Below are positions 36,137 through 45,781 of a stretch of 64,000 bases of DNA, one piece after another. The DNA comes from Trichobilharzia regenti. Its lineage: Eukaryota; Platyhelminthes; Trematoda; Strigeidida; Schistosomatidae. Made by a program: the position numbers and the translations under genes. The stretch covers positions 82,655,168 through 82,719,167 of the forward strand of contig OX235270.1 in NCBI GenBank assembly GCA_944472135.2, given 5' to 3'. Positions within the stretch are counted from its first letter, which is position 1, and each line of letters begins with the position of its first letter. Below the pieces are notes generated by a model. It had not been told where the DNA came from. It made no database searches and saw nothing but the letters and a program-made list of their open reading frames with translations.

Positions 36137-37186
36137 TTAAGTCAAATAAGTGTGCAGATATTCTGGGAACCTTACGGTGCGTCCAGAACGGGTTTTCTTG
36201 GGAGGCTCGATAGAAGGTTCGGTAGCTGTCGCTGTGCTAGTGACTTCATCGATGTCTAAACGATCTTCTGTTACTTGTGGATTTTGGGGTACGTTGAGCT
36301 CTATGCTAATAGGATTACCCTCCAAGTAAGCCGGTTTCAGACGGTCAATGCTGACGGTGTCCTCGCGGCCGTTTTTGTCCAAGACAAAGAATTTATCAGA
36401 ACGTTTAATTACCTTATAAGGTCCGTCGTATGGGGGTTCCAGGGGTCTGCGCACAGAGTCGCGACGAACAAATACATGTGAAGAAGTTTTCAAACACGGA
36501 TGAACGAAAACATCAATGGACTGTGGACGAAGGGGAGCAGGTTTAACTGAACGCATTGCGTTTGTAAGCCTGCTGACGTATGAAGCGTGATCTACCACTG
36601 GTGGGAAGCTCGAGGGAGAAACAAATTCACCAGGCAGTCGCAGTGTCGTGCCATATACTAGCTCGGCGCTAGTACAACCAGCATCGGTTTTCAAGGCGTT
36701 TCGTATCCCTAGGAGAACTAACGGAAGGGATTCAGTCCAATGGGTGGTGTTTGCAGCTGACAGACCAGCTTTCAGCTGTCTGTGTAGACGTTCTACCATA
36801 CCATTAGCTTGAGGATGGTAGGCTGTTGTTCGAAATCGCATGCAACCTATGATTTTAGTCAGGGCGAAGAATAAGCCACTTTCGAATTGCCGCCCGCGAT
36901 CAGTTGTTATGGAAGATGGGCATCCAAAGTTAGCGATCCATCTTTCTACGAAGACGCGTGCGACTGTTTCAGCAGATACGTCCTTGATGGGTACTGCTTC
37001 CGGCCATCGTGTGAATAGATCGATGCAAGTTAAAATATAGGTATATCCATGTGATTCAGGAAGGGGTCCAACCAAATCTATATGGACGTGTTCGAAACGA
37101 GCGTCAGGGAGAAGAAAGGTGCCAAGTGGGCTTTTGGTGTGTCTTATCACCTTGCACTTTTGACAAGCTAAGCACGTTGTGCCCAT
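36137..37186 (-). pseudogene. Gypsy integrase and Pol C-terminus
   Basis: The 349-codon frame starts in the integrase zinc-binding domain (CLACQKCK; its His partners lie in the upstream frame at HGLSHPGIRTTVKLV). The rve core follows: [11 protein letters not shown] and [13 protein letters not shown] (first Asp), [13 protein letters not shown] (second Asp) and [17 protein letters not shown] (catalytic Glu). [16 protein letters not shown] segment near residue 255 is the GPY/F-type motif. It overlaps the RT frame by a few codons in a different frame, so one frameshift separates two otherwise intact parts. The product would insert the element's cDNA. Confidence 0.88.
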
Positions 37187-38538
37187 TCCCTTACTTCTTT
37201 ATTAATGCCAGGCCAACAAAACCGACTAGTTACGAGCTTGACAGTAGTTCGAATACCTGGGTGAGATAAGCCATGCAACGTATTGAAGACGTTACGGCGA
37301 TAACTTTTAGGCACGATGGGGCGAGGAGTACTCGTGGAAATGTCGCATAGAATAGTATCTCTTCCCATACCTAAGGGTTTCTCAGCTAATTGTAGAGTTG
37401 TTTTCGACAACTCATGTTGAAGCTCGGCATCTTCTTTTTGAAGACGAGCCAGTTTTACTAGGTCTATGCCGTCGATTTGGGTGAGGGAACAAACGCGCGA
37501 CAAGGCATCTGCCACAGTGTTGTTTACTCCGGATACATGGCGAATATCTGATGTAAACTGTGAGACGTAATCCAGTTGTCGTGATTCCCTGGGTGAATAC
37601 TTATCTGAAGGTGAGTTCAGAGAGTACGTCAGAGGTTTGTGATCCGTAAAAATTATAAATTCACGACCCTCTACCGAATGTCTAAAATGTCGTATAGCAC
37701 AGTACATAGCCAGAAGTTCTCTGCCGAATGTGCTGTACTTCGTTTCAGCTAATTGAAGGCGCCGGGAGAAAAAGGCGAGTGGTTGCCACTCATTGTCAAC
37801 TAGCTGTTGTAGAACTGCGCCGATTGCAGTGTTTGATGCATCAACCGAGATACTTAACGGTGCCGTTGGATCCTGATACATCAGAAGTGTGGCATTCGCA
37901 ATAGCTTTTTTAATCTGGGTAAAAGCATTTCGAGCAGACGCGTCAAGTTCTATGGACTTGTTATTCCCTCGAAGGAGGTCTGTCAATGGCTGAATCAAAG
38001 AGGCACAGTTGGGAATAAAGCGTCGATAATAACTTACTAAGCCGTTAAAAGTGCGGAGACTTTTCACTGTCTGTGGCTCTGGAAAGTTCAGTATAGCCTC
38101 GACCTTAGTAGCCAGTGGGCGAATGCCCTTGCAGTCAATAGTGTGACCCAGAAAGTCGAGTGAGTCAACACCGATTTGACACTTTTGAATATTAATGGTA
38201 ACACCATGTTGGCGTAACCTGTCAAATGCCAAGTCCAAGTGCCTAAGGTGAGTTTCCTTGTCTGGACTGGCAATGAGGCAGTCGTCTAAGTATGCGTATA
38301 CAAAGTCGAGACCGCGAAATACTTCGTCAATGAAGCGTTGGAATATTTGGGCTGCATTCCGGAGACCGAATGGCATACGTAGAAATTCAAAAAGTCCAGA
38401 AGGCGTAGTGATAGCCGTTTTCGGGATATTTTCCCTTGCAATCAGGAATTGGTTATACGCTTTAAAAAAGTCGATTTTCGAGAATATAGTCGCGCCAGAT
38501 AAGCCTGCAGTCAAGTCGTGTATATGAGGCAAAGGGTA
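37168..38538 (-). pseudogene. Gypsy reverse transcriptase and RNase H (5' truncated)
   Basis: The frame opens mid-RT at the YPLPHI motif directly against the LTR at 38539, so the first RT motifs and the protease are gone. It then has SKIDFFKAYNQFLIA (first Asp), PFGLRNAAQIFQRFID, VYAYLDDCLIAS (YLDD catalytic pair) and LDFLGHTID. RNase H follows: SISVDASNTAIGAVL, a FGRELLAMYCAIRHFRHS segment and IIFTDHKPLTYSL. The last part begins the integrase zinc finger. These motifs match the CsRn1/Boudicca branch of Gypsy. No internal stop in 450 codons suggests a fairly young copy. Confidence 0.88.
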
Positions 38539-39033
38539 TGTTACGTACTCGTCGCTAAATTGTTATGGACTGGTCGAGAAACTGATAGTCCTGACGCAAG
38601 AAGGCGGAAATCAGAAGACCACTAGGTTTGCGATAATACTTCTATTTTCCAAACACAAGGAGAAGCAATAAGTGGTATCACACCAAGTAAGTAGTAAGTC
38701 AGTCACACAAATTGTGAGAACGAAATATATATATGACAAGGGTGTGAACAATCATTAGACAGTCTTAACATGAATGGCTAATTATAATGAAGTATCGATC
38801 CATATATACATAGCGAAATATAGCAGACATGTCAACAACCACCATATATGGATATGTGTCACCAAGCAACGGACTGTCAACAAACACTCATATTATATAT
38901 AGTATAAGGGAAATATACATTGTTAAAGGAGACAGGTTCATACAAGTGAAATGGTCACAGACTAAGCGAGCAAACAGAAAGAGAGACCAACATACACACA
39001 CACACATAAATATATATATGTGGATACATATCA
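38539..39033 (-). repeat. LTR A of the mag-like tandem
   Basis: 495 bp; TGATATG... to ...TAACA on the minus strand, preceded by the polypurine tract and followed directly by foreign RT sequence instead of its PBS. Confidence 0.85.
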
Positions 39034-40563
39034 CCTCCCCTTTTGAGAAGATGGATGGTTAGTAGGATGTTTACCTGGGGGTTTATCTGGAACCTTTGAG
39101 CTTGTTGTTGACGTCTGTCGTTTCGTCTGCCTGTTGGGTTTGCAGCTTCGGCTTCGTTCGGAATTGTCTAACATTTTATGCTTCTTGACTGCATTGCATA
39201 GCGAATTTAGTGGGACATCAGCCAGATGCAAACGATCGAACCAATCAAGTCCCAAAAGATTTAAATCACTCTTGGTGACGTAGCAAATTCCTGTGAATTT
39301 GGTATTGCGGAAGGAAACGGAACATTTGGGTTCACCCATTAGTTTGAGCTGCCCACCACAGGCGCTGACATCAGTCTGAGAAGTATTTCCGATTGGTGGT
39401 CTTCCAATATTATTCCAAAGTTTCTCTGATATAACAGTAATATCAGAGGCGGTATCTAGCTGCAGACGTGTATCATGACCATTCATCTGAAGGCCAATAT
39501 ATTTCCGCATAGCTGGTGTTGTGACTTGACAGGTTGCGCGTAGACTCAATGATCTCCTTGGAGATTTAGGACCAACCGTTTGTCGAGCTTTTGCTGGATT
39601 TTGACATCTGGGTTTGCGTGGCTGACAAAAACCATTTTTATGACCGACGATGTTGCACTTGCTGCAACGATGATTTTTGTATGGGCAAGACTTTACAAAG
39701 TTCCACGCGCCACAATGCCAGCATGGTGATGGTGGGGTCTTCTTTGCAGTATTTTGTGAAGTTGGACGAGTATGTATAGATTTCCGCGGGACATTAAAAG
39801 AAGGTGGGTCAGGACTGGATGATGAGAGATATTTGCTCTTTCGTAATGCACGAATATCAGAGCTTCTGGAAGGTGTTGATTTGACCAGGTGTGTGTCTTT
39901 CTGCAGATTAATCAGCCGTTGATATTCATCAGCTATGTCATGTAATGTTAACTTGGGATTTTGTTCTAGCTGATTGAGCAGTCGAGTTCGGATATCTGTG
40001 AAACGAGGAGATTGAAGACTGCATATGAGAACCAAGGCTTTCAATTGATCATCTGTTAAGGACCTGAGTCGAAATCTCTCACATTCTCGGTTGACTGTGC
40101 CAACGTGAATAAGAAAATCATCATTTTCATTCATTGTCAGCTTGAGGCAACGATAACGTATGCTGAATAATGAGGAGTGGTCTCCAAAATGTTCACGCAG
40201 CAGCTTTATTGTATCATCGAAACACTTGTCACGTGGTTTTTGGGGTAAAATTAGGTTGCAGTACCGTTCATATTCTGCCGGACCCAATTTACGTAACAAC
40301 ACTCGCACCTTCCAGGCATCGTCTTGTGAGGCGAAATCAACAGTGAATAAATCCTCATAACGTTGATACCATGTGTCAAAAGTGACATTCGCATCTGGGT
40401 CATAATTGAACTGTGAAATACTGTTCACAATGCCGTCGACAGATGGTAGCATGGTATGATTGGGATTGCTTGAAGGTGAAGCTGGACCAGTCTGTTGGTT
40501 GATGAACATTTCCATTAATTTCATTTGTCGTTCAAACAATAATTCCAATTTAGAATAATCCAT
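39031..40563 (-). CDS. Gag-protease polyprotein, tandem copy 1
   Basis: An intact frame of 510 codons from the ATG at 40563 (a longer frame reads back into the PBS from a TTG, so ATG is chosen). It has a capsid-like region (FDTWYQRYEDLF at about 65, then KLLREHFGDHSSLF), two zinc knuckles (CWHCGAWNFVKSC, with Asn where His is usual, and CSKCNIVGHKNGFC), and an aspartic protease with LQLDTASDITVIS (usual DTG/DTS, here DTAS) and LNLLGLDWFDRL. A basic, proline-rich tail (KPPGKHPTNHPSSQ) ends at a TGA overlapping the LTR start. There is no RT, RNase H or integrase. The motifs match the mag branch of Gypsy. Confidence 0.87.
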   Translation of the reverse strand: MDYSKLELLFERQMKLMEMFINQQTGPASPSSNPNHTMLPSVDGIVNSISQFNYDPDANVTFDTWYQRYEDLFTVDFASQDDAWKVRVLLRKLGPAEYERYCNLILPQKPRDKCFDDTIKLLREHFGDHSSLFSIRYRCLKLTMNENDDFLIHVGTVNRECERFRLRSLTDDQLKALVLICSLQSPRFTDIRTRLLNQLEQNPKLTLHDIADEYQRLINLQKDTHLVKSTPSRSSDIRALRKSKYLSSSSPDPPSFNVPRKSIHTRPTSQNTAKKTPPSPCWHCGAWNFVKSCPYKNHRCSKCNIVGHKNGFCQPRKPRCQNPAKARQTVGPKSPRRSLSLRATCQVTTPAMRKYIGLQMNGHDTRLQLDTASDITVISEKLWNNIGRPPIGNTSQTDVSACGGQLKLMGEPKCSVSFRNTKFTGICYVTKSDLNLLGLDWFDRLHLADVPLNSLCNAVKKHKMLDNSERSRSCKPNRQTKRQTSTTSSKVPDKPPGKHPTNHPSSQKGR

Positions 40564-40584
40564 AATTTTCCCCGTCGCCAAAGT

Positions 40585-41077
40585 TGTTATTTACTCGTCG
40601 CTAAATTGTTATGGACTGGTCGAGAAACTGATAGTCCTGACGCAAGAAGGCGGAAATCAGAAGACCACTAGGTTTGCGATAATACTTCTATTTTCCAAAC
40701 ACAAGGAGAAGCAATAAGTGGTATCACACCAAGTAAGTAGTAAGTCAGTCACACAAATTGTGAGAACGAAATATATATATGACAAGGGTGTGAACAATCA
40801 TTAGACAGTCTTAACATGAATGGCTAATTATAATGAAGTATCGATCCATATATACATAGCGAAATATAGCAGACATGTCAACGACCACCATATATGGATA
40901 TGTGTCACCAAGCAACGGACTGTCAACAAACACTCATATTATATATAGTATAAGGGAAATATACATTGTTAAAGGAGACAGGTTCATACAAGTGAAATGG
41001 TCACAGACTAAGCGAGCAAACAGAAAGAGAGACCAACATACACACACACATAAATATATATATGTGGATACATATCA
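40585..41077 (-). repeat. LTR B of the mag-like tandem
   Basis: 493 bp, nearly identical to LTR A; shared between the two gag units, serving as 3' LTR of one and 5' LTR of the other. Confidence 0.88.
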
Positions 41078-42607
41078 CCTCCCCTTTTGAGAAGATGGAT
41101 GGTTAGTAGGATGTTTACCTGGGGGTTTATCTGGAACCTTTGAGCTTGTTGTTGACGTCTGTCGTTTCGTCTGCCTGTTGGGTTTGCAGCTTCGGCTTCG
41201 TTCGGAATTGTCTAACATTTTATGCTTCTTGACTGCATTGCATAGCGAATTTAGTGGGACATCAGCCAGATGCAAACGATCGAACCAATCAAGTCCCAAA
41301 AGATTTAAATCACTCTTGGTGACGTAGCAAATTCCTGTGAATTTGGTATTGCGGAAGGAAACGGAACATTTGGGTTCACCCATTAGTTTGAGCTGCCCAC
41401 CACAGGCGCTGACATCAGTCTGAGAAGTATTTCCGATTGGTGGTCTTCCAATATTATTCCAAAGTTTCTCTGATATAACAGTAATATCAGAGGCGGTATC
41501 TAGCTGCAGACGTGTATCATGACCATTCATCTGAAGGCCAATATATTTCCGCATAGCTGGTGTTGTGACTTGACAGGTTGCGCGTAGACTCAATGATCTC
41601 CTTGGAGATTTAGGACCAACCGTTTGTCGAGCTTTTGCTGGATTTTGACATCTGGGTTTGCGTGGCTGACAAAAACCATTTTTATGACCGACGATGTTGC
41701 ACTTGCTGCAACGATGATTTTTGTATGGGCAAGACTTTACAAAGTTCCACGCGCCACAATGCCAGCATGGTGATGGTGGGGTCTTCTTTGCAGTATTTTG
41801 TGAAGTTGGACGAGTATGTATAGATTTCCGCGGGACATTAAAAGAAGGTGGGTCAGGACTGGATGATGAGAGATATTTGCTCTTTCGTAATGCACGAATA
41901 TCAGAGCTTCTGGAAGGTGTTGATTTGACCAGGTGTGTGTCTTTCTGCAGATTAATCAGCCGTTGATATTCATCAGCTATGTCATGTAATGTTAACTTGG
42001 GATTTTGTTCTAGCTGATTGAGCAGTCGAGTTCGGATATCTGTGAAACGAGGAGATTGAAGACTGCATATGAGAACCAAGGCTTTGAATTGATCATCTGT
42101 TAAGGACCTGAGTCGAAATCTCTCACATTCTCGGTTGACTGTGCCAACGTGAATAAGAAAATCATCATTTTCATTCATTGTCAGCTTGAGGCAACGATAA
42201 CGTATGCTGAATAATGAGGAGTGGTCTCCAAAATGTTCACGCAGCAGCTTTATTGTATCATCGAAACACTTGTCACGTGGTTTTTGGGGTAAAATTAGGT
42301 TGCAGTACCGTTCATATTCTGCCGGACCCAATTTACGTAACAACACTCGCACCTTCCAGGCATCGTCTTGTGAGGCGAAATCAACAGTGAATAAATCCTC
42401 ATAACGTTGATACCATGTGTCAAAAGTGACATTCGCATCTGGGTCATAATTGAACTGTGAAATACTGTTCACAATGCCGTCGACAGATGGTAGCATGGTA
42501 TGATTGGGATTGCTTGAAGGTGAAGCTGGACCAGTCTGTTGGTTGATGAACATTTCCATTAATTTCATTTGTCGTTCAAACAATAATTCCAATTTAGAAT
42601 AATCCAT
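41075..42607 (-). CDS. Gag-protease polyprotein, tandem copy 2
   Basis: Same 510-residue product as the copy at 39031-40563, differing at one visible residue (Phe for Leu in DDQxKALVLICS). Domain order, knuckles and protease motif are the same. The near identity over 2 kb means either a very recent duplication, gene conversion or an assembly duplicate. It follows the truncated LTR at 42628-43100 with the PBS intact. Confidence 0.87.
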   Translation of the reverse strand: MDYSKLELLFERQMKLMEMFINQQTGPASPSSNPNHTMLPSVDGIVNSISQFNYDPDANVTFDTWYQRYEDLFTVDFASQDDAWKVRVLLRKLGPAEYERYCNLILPQKPRDKCFDDTIKLLREHFGDHSSLFSIRYRCLKLTMNENDDFLIHVGTVNRECERFRLRSLTDDQFKALVLICSLQSPRFTDIRTRLLNQLEQNPKLTLHDIADEYQRLINLQKDTHLVKSTPSRSSDIRALRKSKYLSSSSPDPPSFNVPRKSIHTRPTSQNTAKKTPPSPCWHCGAWNFVKSCPYKNHRCSKCNIVGHKNGFCQPRKPRCQNPAKARQTVGPKSPRRSLSLRATCQVTTPAMRKYIGLQMNGHDTRLQLDTASDITVISEKLWNNIGRPPIGNTSQTDVSACGGQLKLMGEPKCSVSFRNTKFTGICYVTKSDLNLLGLDWFDRLHLADVPLNSLCNAVKKHKMLDNSERSRSCKPNRQTKRQTSTTSSKVPDKPPGKHPTNHPSSQKGR

Positions 42608-42627
42608 AATTTTCCCCGTCGCCAAAT

Positions 42628-43100
42628 TGTTATTTACTCGTCGCTAAATTGTTATGGACTGGTCGAGAAACTGATAGTCCTGACGCAAGAAGGCGGAAAT
42701 CAGAAGACCACTAGGTTTGCGATAATACTTCTATTTTCCAAACACAAGGAGAAGCAATAAGTGGTATCACACCAAGTAAGTAGTAAGTCAGTCACACAAA
42801 TTGTGAGAACGAAATATATATATGACAAGGGTGTGAACAATCATTAGACAGTCTTAACATGAATGGCTAATTATAATGAAGTATCGATCCATATATACAT
42901 AGCGAAATATAGCAGACATGTCAACGACCACCATATATGGATATGTGTCACCAAGCAACGGACTGTCAACAAACACTCATATTATATATAGTATAAGGGA
43001 AATATACATTGTTAAAGGAGACAGGTTCATACAAGTGAAATGGTCACAGACTAAGCGAGCAAACAGAAAGAGAGACCAACATACACACACACACACTCAT
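42628..43100 (-). repeat. LTR C of the mag-like tandem, truncated
   Basis: Matches LTRs A and B but lacks the terminal about 40 bp on the high-coordinate side, ending within a (CA)n run before the remaining leader of the Boudicca-like element. Confidence 0.83.
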
Positions 43101-43213
43101 GACGTATATTATGTCGAATGATATATGGTACCAGAAAAACTACAAAATTGAACGAACACGCCGGGTTTATCTGCGGACTTTTCGTGGATGAAATTCATGG
43201 TTGGACTCACCAG

Positions 43214-43515
43214 TGTAAAGGTTGACGGAATTCTCTAACACAGCTTCTAACTTATTAGTTCTCGCGTACCAAAATCAAAGCAAAAGCCAATAATTGATCG
43301 TCCAAACTACGTGATGTATTTCGGGACCAAAACAAGCCGTCAGACGAACGCTAAGCTAGCTGATGATCGTGCACCTGACACGACGGGGTACCAAATAGCG
43401 GGGATGCTTGACCGGAAGCCTTCAGCTAAACAAGTCGACTTAAACAGTGGTGGTCAGCATCCAATGGTGAGTGAATGCTGTGGTCAATAATTTTGAGGAA
43501 ATTTTTACAGCTACA
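43214..43515 (-). repeat. 5' LTR of the Boudicca-like element
   Basis: Partner of 35341-35639. On the minus strand it starts TGTAGC, ends CTTTACA and is followed by a PBS-like CTGGTGAGTCCAACC. Beyond its outer end the split LINE resumes. Confidence 0.87.
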
Positions 43516-45780
43516 TGTCTTTGATGCATCTTCGACCAGTTTGTCGGTTTTCGTTTGTAAGTCTTCGATTGTGTGACATCAAACAAAATTCATCCGCGAA
43601 ATCCAGGTCTTCTAGGTTCTTCACGTTGGTTCAGCATATTCCTGTCTTCTCGTTTCGCACTGTCTGACGCATAATTCAGTCCACCACAATTAGGAATATC
43701 TTTGGTGATAATAAGCACCCTCGTCTGGCTCCTGTGTTTACTCCAAACGCCTTGCTGAGTTTTCCGTTGTGGATCACATGACATGTGCCGTTGTCGTACA
43801 GCTGTTGAATAAGGTTGATGAATATTTGAGGTACGCCATAGTACTCGAGTAATTTCCAAATTACTTCACGCTCAACGCTGTCGAAGGCCTTCTCAAAGTC
43901 TATAAAGTTGAGGTAGAGGTTTGATCGCCATTCCATGCTTTGTTTTGTGATGATGGTGCGTAGAGTTGCAATTTGGTCAGTATGATTTGCCTTTCCTGAA
44001 TCCAGCTTGTTCTGGTCGGAGTTCTGTCTCCAGTGCGTCCTTTAATCTCTTCAGGATGATGCGACTCAGGATTTTACTTGGCGTCGATAGGAGCATGATT
44101 CCTCGCCAGTTCTTGCAGAGTGACGTGTAAGTCTCCCTTCTTTGGTAGTTTCACGAGGTAACCTTTCCTCCAGTCAGTAGGCACCTTTCCCTCCTTCCAG
44201 ACCTTTTGCAATAATGAAGTCAGCATGTCTGCTGTAGTCTCTGGGTCCGCTTTCAGTGCTTCAGGGGGTATTCCATCTGGTCCAGCTGCTTTTCCAGCTT
44301 TCAGAAGCTTGATTGCGTTCAAGACTTCAGCTCTCGTTGGAGGATTGGTGTCAACTTGCAGTTGTGTACGCGCTGTTGTTGGTATTTCTGGACAGGTTGC
44401 AGGTGATGGTCGGTTCAAGAGTCCTTCGAAGTGATCCGCCCATTGTTTAATCTGTCTTTCTTTCTTGGTAATTGGGTTCCCTTGGCTGTCTTTTATAGGT
44501 TTCTCTTGTGTTGGTCTCTTCCTGGATAGAGATTTGGTTATCTGATTTAGTGTCCTCAGGTCCCTTTTGCCTGCTGCTTTCTCAGCTTCAGTGGCCAGGT
44601 TGTCGTAGAATCGTCTTTTGTCCTTCCTAGCACTCTTCTTCACTTCTTTGTCCAGTGCTGTGTACGTTGAGCTCAGCGTCTCCTTCTCCTGTCCGTCCTT
44701 GCATTTAATCATTTTCTCTTTCACCATTCTCCTCTCTTCTATTAATTTCCAAGTGTCCGTTGAGAGCCATTCCTTGTCTTGTCTCTTCTTTCTTCCTAGA
44801 ACCGTTGAACACGTTTCGTTGAGAATCGCCTTCAGAGACTTCCAATGCTCTTCCACGCATGATTCTTCAGTGATGTCGCGTAGTGTTTCCTGCTTTGCTC
44901 TGACAGTTGCAGTGAAAGTGTCTTTTGTGGTTGTGTCCTTCAGTTTCTGAGTGTTGAACTTGCATTGTGGCCTATCCCCAGCTATCCTCGAGGCTTTTAG
45001 TTTCACCTTGAAAGTCCCTTGTACTAGATAGTGGTCTGAACCCACATCTGCTCCTCTCCTTGACCTTGTGTCCAGTAGGCTCCGTCTCCACTTTCTTGAA
45101 ATTGAAATGAAGACTACCTGGTTTTTGTTGTGTCCATCTGGTGAAATCCATGTCGTCTTGTGTATATCCTTGTGTTTGAAAACACTACCACCAATCACCA
45201 AATCATTGAAGGCGCAGAAGTCTGAGAAGTGTTCACCATTGTCATTCATTTCGCCGAGGGCCTCACGACCCATGGTGAGTTTTCTTCCTGTGTTGTTTCC
45301 TCCCAGCTTCGCATTCATGTCGCCCATCAGGATTTTGATATCGCCATTTGGGACGTTGTCCATTATTGCTTGTAGTTGTCTGTAGAACGCCTCCTTCTTC
45401 TCTTGTTCTGAGACGTTTGTAGACCTATAGCATTGGATGACTGTAACTTTCCTTCCTTTTGAGTTGAACCCAGCTGTCATTATCCTGGAGGAGATTGGTT
45501 CCCACTGCATGAGAGCTCTGGTTGCTGTTGGTGATATCATTATGGCCACTCCCTCGGTATGCTCGCGGTTATAATCTGGGTGGCCGGAAAAGATTACTGT
45601 CTGTCCAGTAGGTAGTTGTCACCTTCCAGTTCCGTTCCATCTGTTCCCGAAGATTCCCAAATATTCTATTTGGTACCTTCTCATTTCAGCGGCTATCTGG
45701 GCAGCCTTTCCAGTTACGTACATTGTACGAACATTCCAGGTACCCACGCGTACTTTAGCTTTCATCGAAAAAAAGAATAT
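43516..45780 (-). pseudogene. SR2-like LINE, 5' half (endonuclease and RT start)
   Basis: The main frame (45549-44074, 491 codons) reads through from the endonuclease to the RT start. It has VTVIQCYRST, GDMNAKLGGNN, ADVGSDHYLVQGTFKV, then the linker and AAGPDGIPPEAL. A second frame (43936-43676) has NFIDFEKAFDSVEREV. The endonuclease start (about 45765-45550) contains a stop and amino-acid changes relative to the copy at 9945. The 5' untranslated leader is missing; the right end meets the satellite array at about 45782. Confidence 0.83.
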
Positions 45781-45781
45781 A

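Larger units (their letters stand above)
38539..43100 (-). mobile_element. Tandem mag-like gag-PR element (LTR-gag-LTR-gag-LTR)
   Basis: The minus strand reads LTR (42628-43100, cut short in a CA run), gag-protease, LTR (40585-41077), gag-protease, LTR (38539-39033). The period is 2044 bp and the copies differ at only a few bases. Each unit has a PBS (TTTGGCGACGGGG) after its LTR and a polypurine tract (AAAAGGGGAGG) before the next one, so each is a complete but RT-less element. The right end is truncated in the CA microsatellite; the left end abuts RT of a different Gypsy clade. Tandem elements sharing LTRs arise by recombination between LTRs. Confidence 0.88.
35341..43515 (-). mobile_element. 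CsRn1/Boudicca-like Gypsy element, rearranged
   Basis: Direct repeats of about 300 bp (35341-35639 and 43214-43515) bound this element; on the minus strand they run TGTAGC...ATACA/TTACA. After the 5' LTR (high coordinates) comes CTGGTGAGTCCAACC, a plausible tRNA-Trp-type PBS. Before the 3' LTR is the purine tract AGGGGGGAGTGAGC at 35640-35655. Pol (RT, RNase H, integrase) lies at 38532-36137. The Gag, protease and start of RT are missing, replaced by another element at 38539-43100. No target duplication is evident. The clade call rests on the Pol motifs. Confidence 0.82.
34653..45780 (-). mobile_element. SR2-like LINE copy split by an LTR element
   Basis: The 3' part (34653-35340) and 5' part (43516-45780) are two halves of one minus-strand RTE element. 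The left half stops at ...GAAGTCC and the right half resumes at TGTCTTTG; in the intact copy at 7630-7645 these pieces are adjacent. The intervening 8.2 kb is a Gypsy element. The 3' end is cut short relative to the copy at 6917 and abuts satellite sequence. The endonuclease start carries a nonsense codon near 45620, so the copy is dead. Confidence 0.88.

Noticed and set aside
35341..43515. A single full-length Gypsy element with duplicated gag
   Set aside because: The gag units have their own LTRs, PBS and purine tracts, and their protease belongs to a different branch from the RT and integrase.
34653..45780. Two independent LINE insertions
   Set aside because: The halves have the same orientation and meet at positions that are adjacent in the intact copy, so one split element is the simpler reading.
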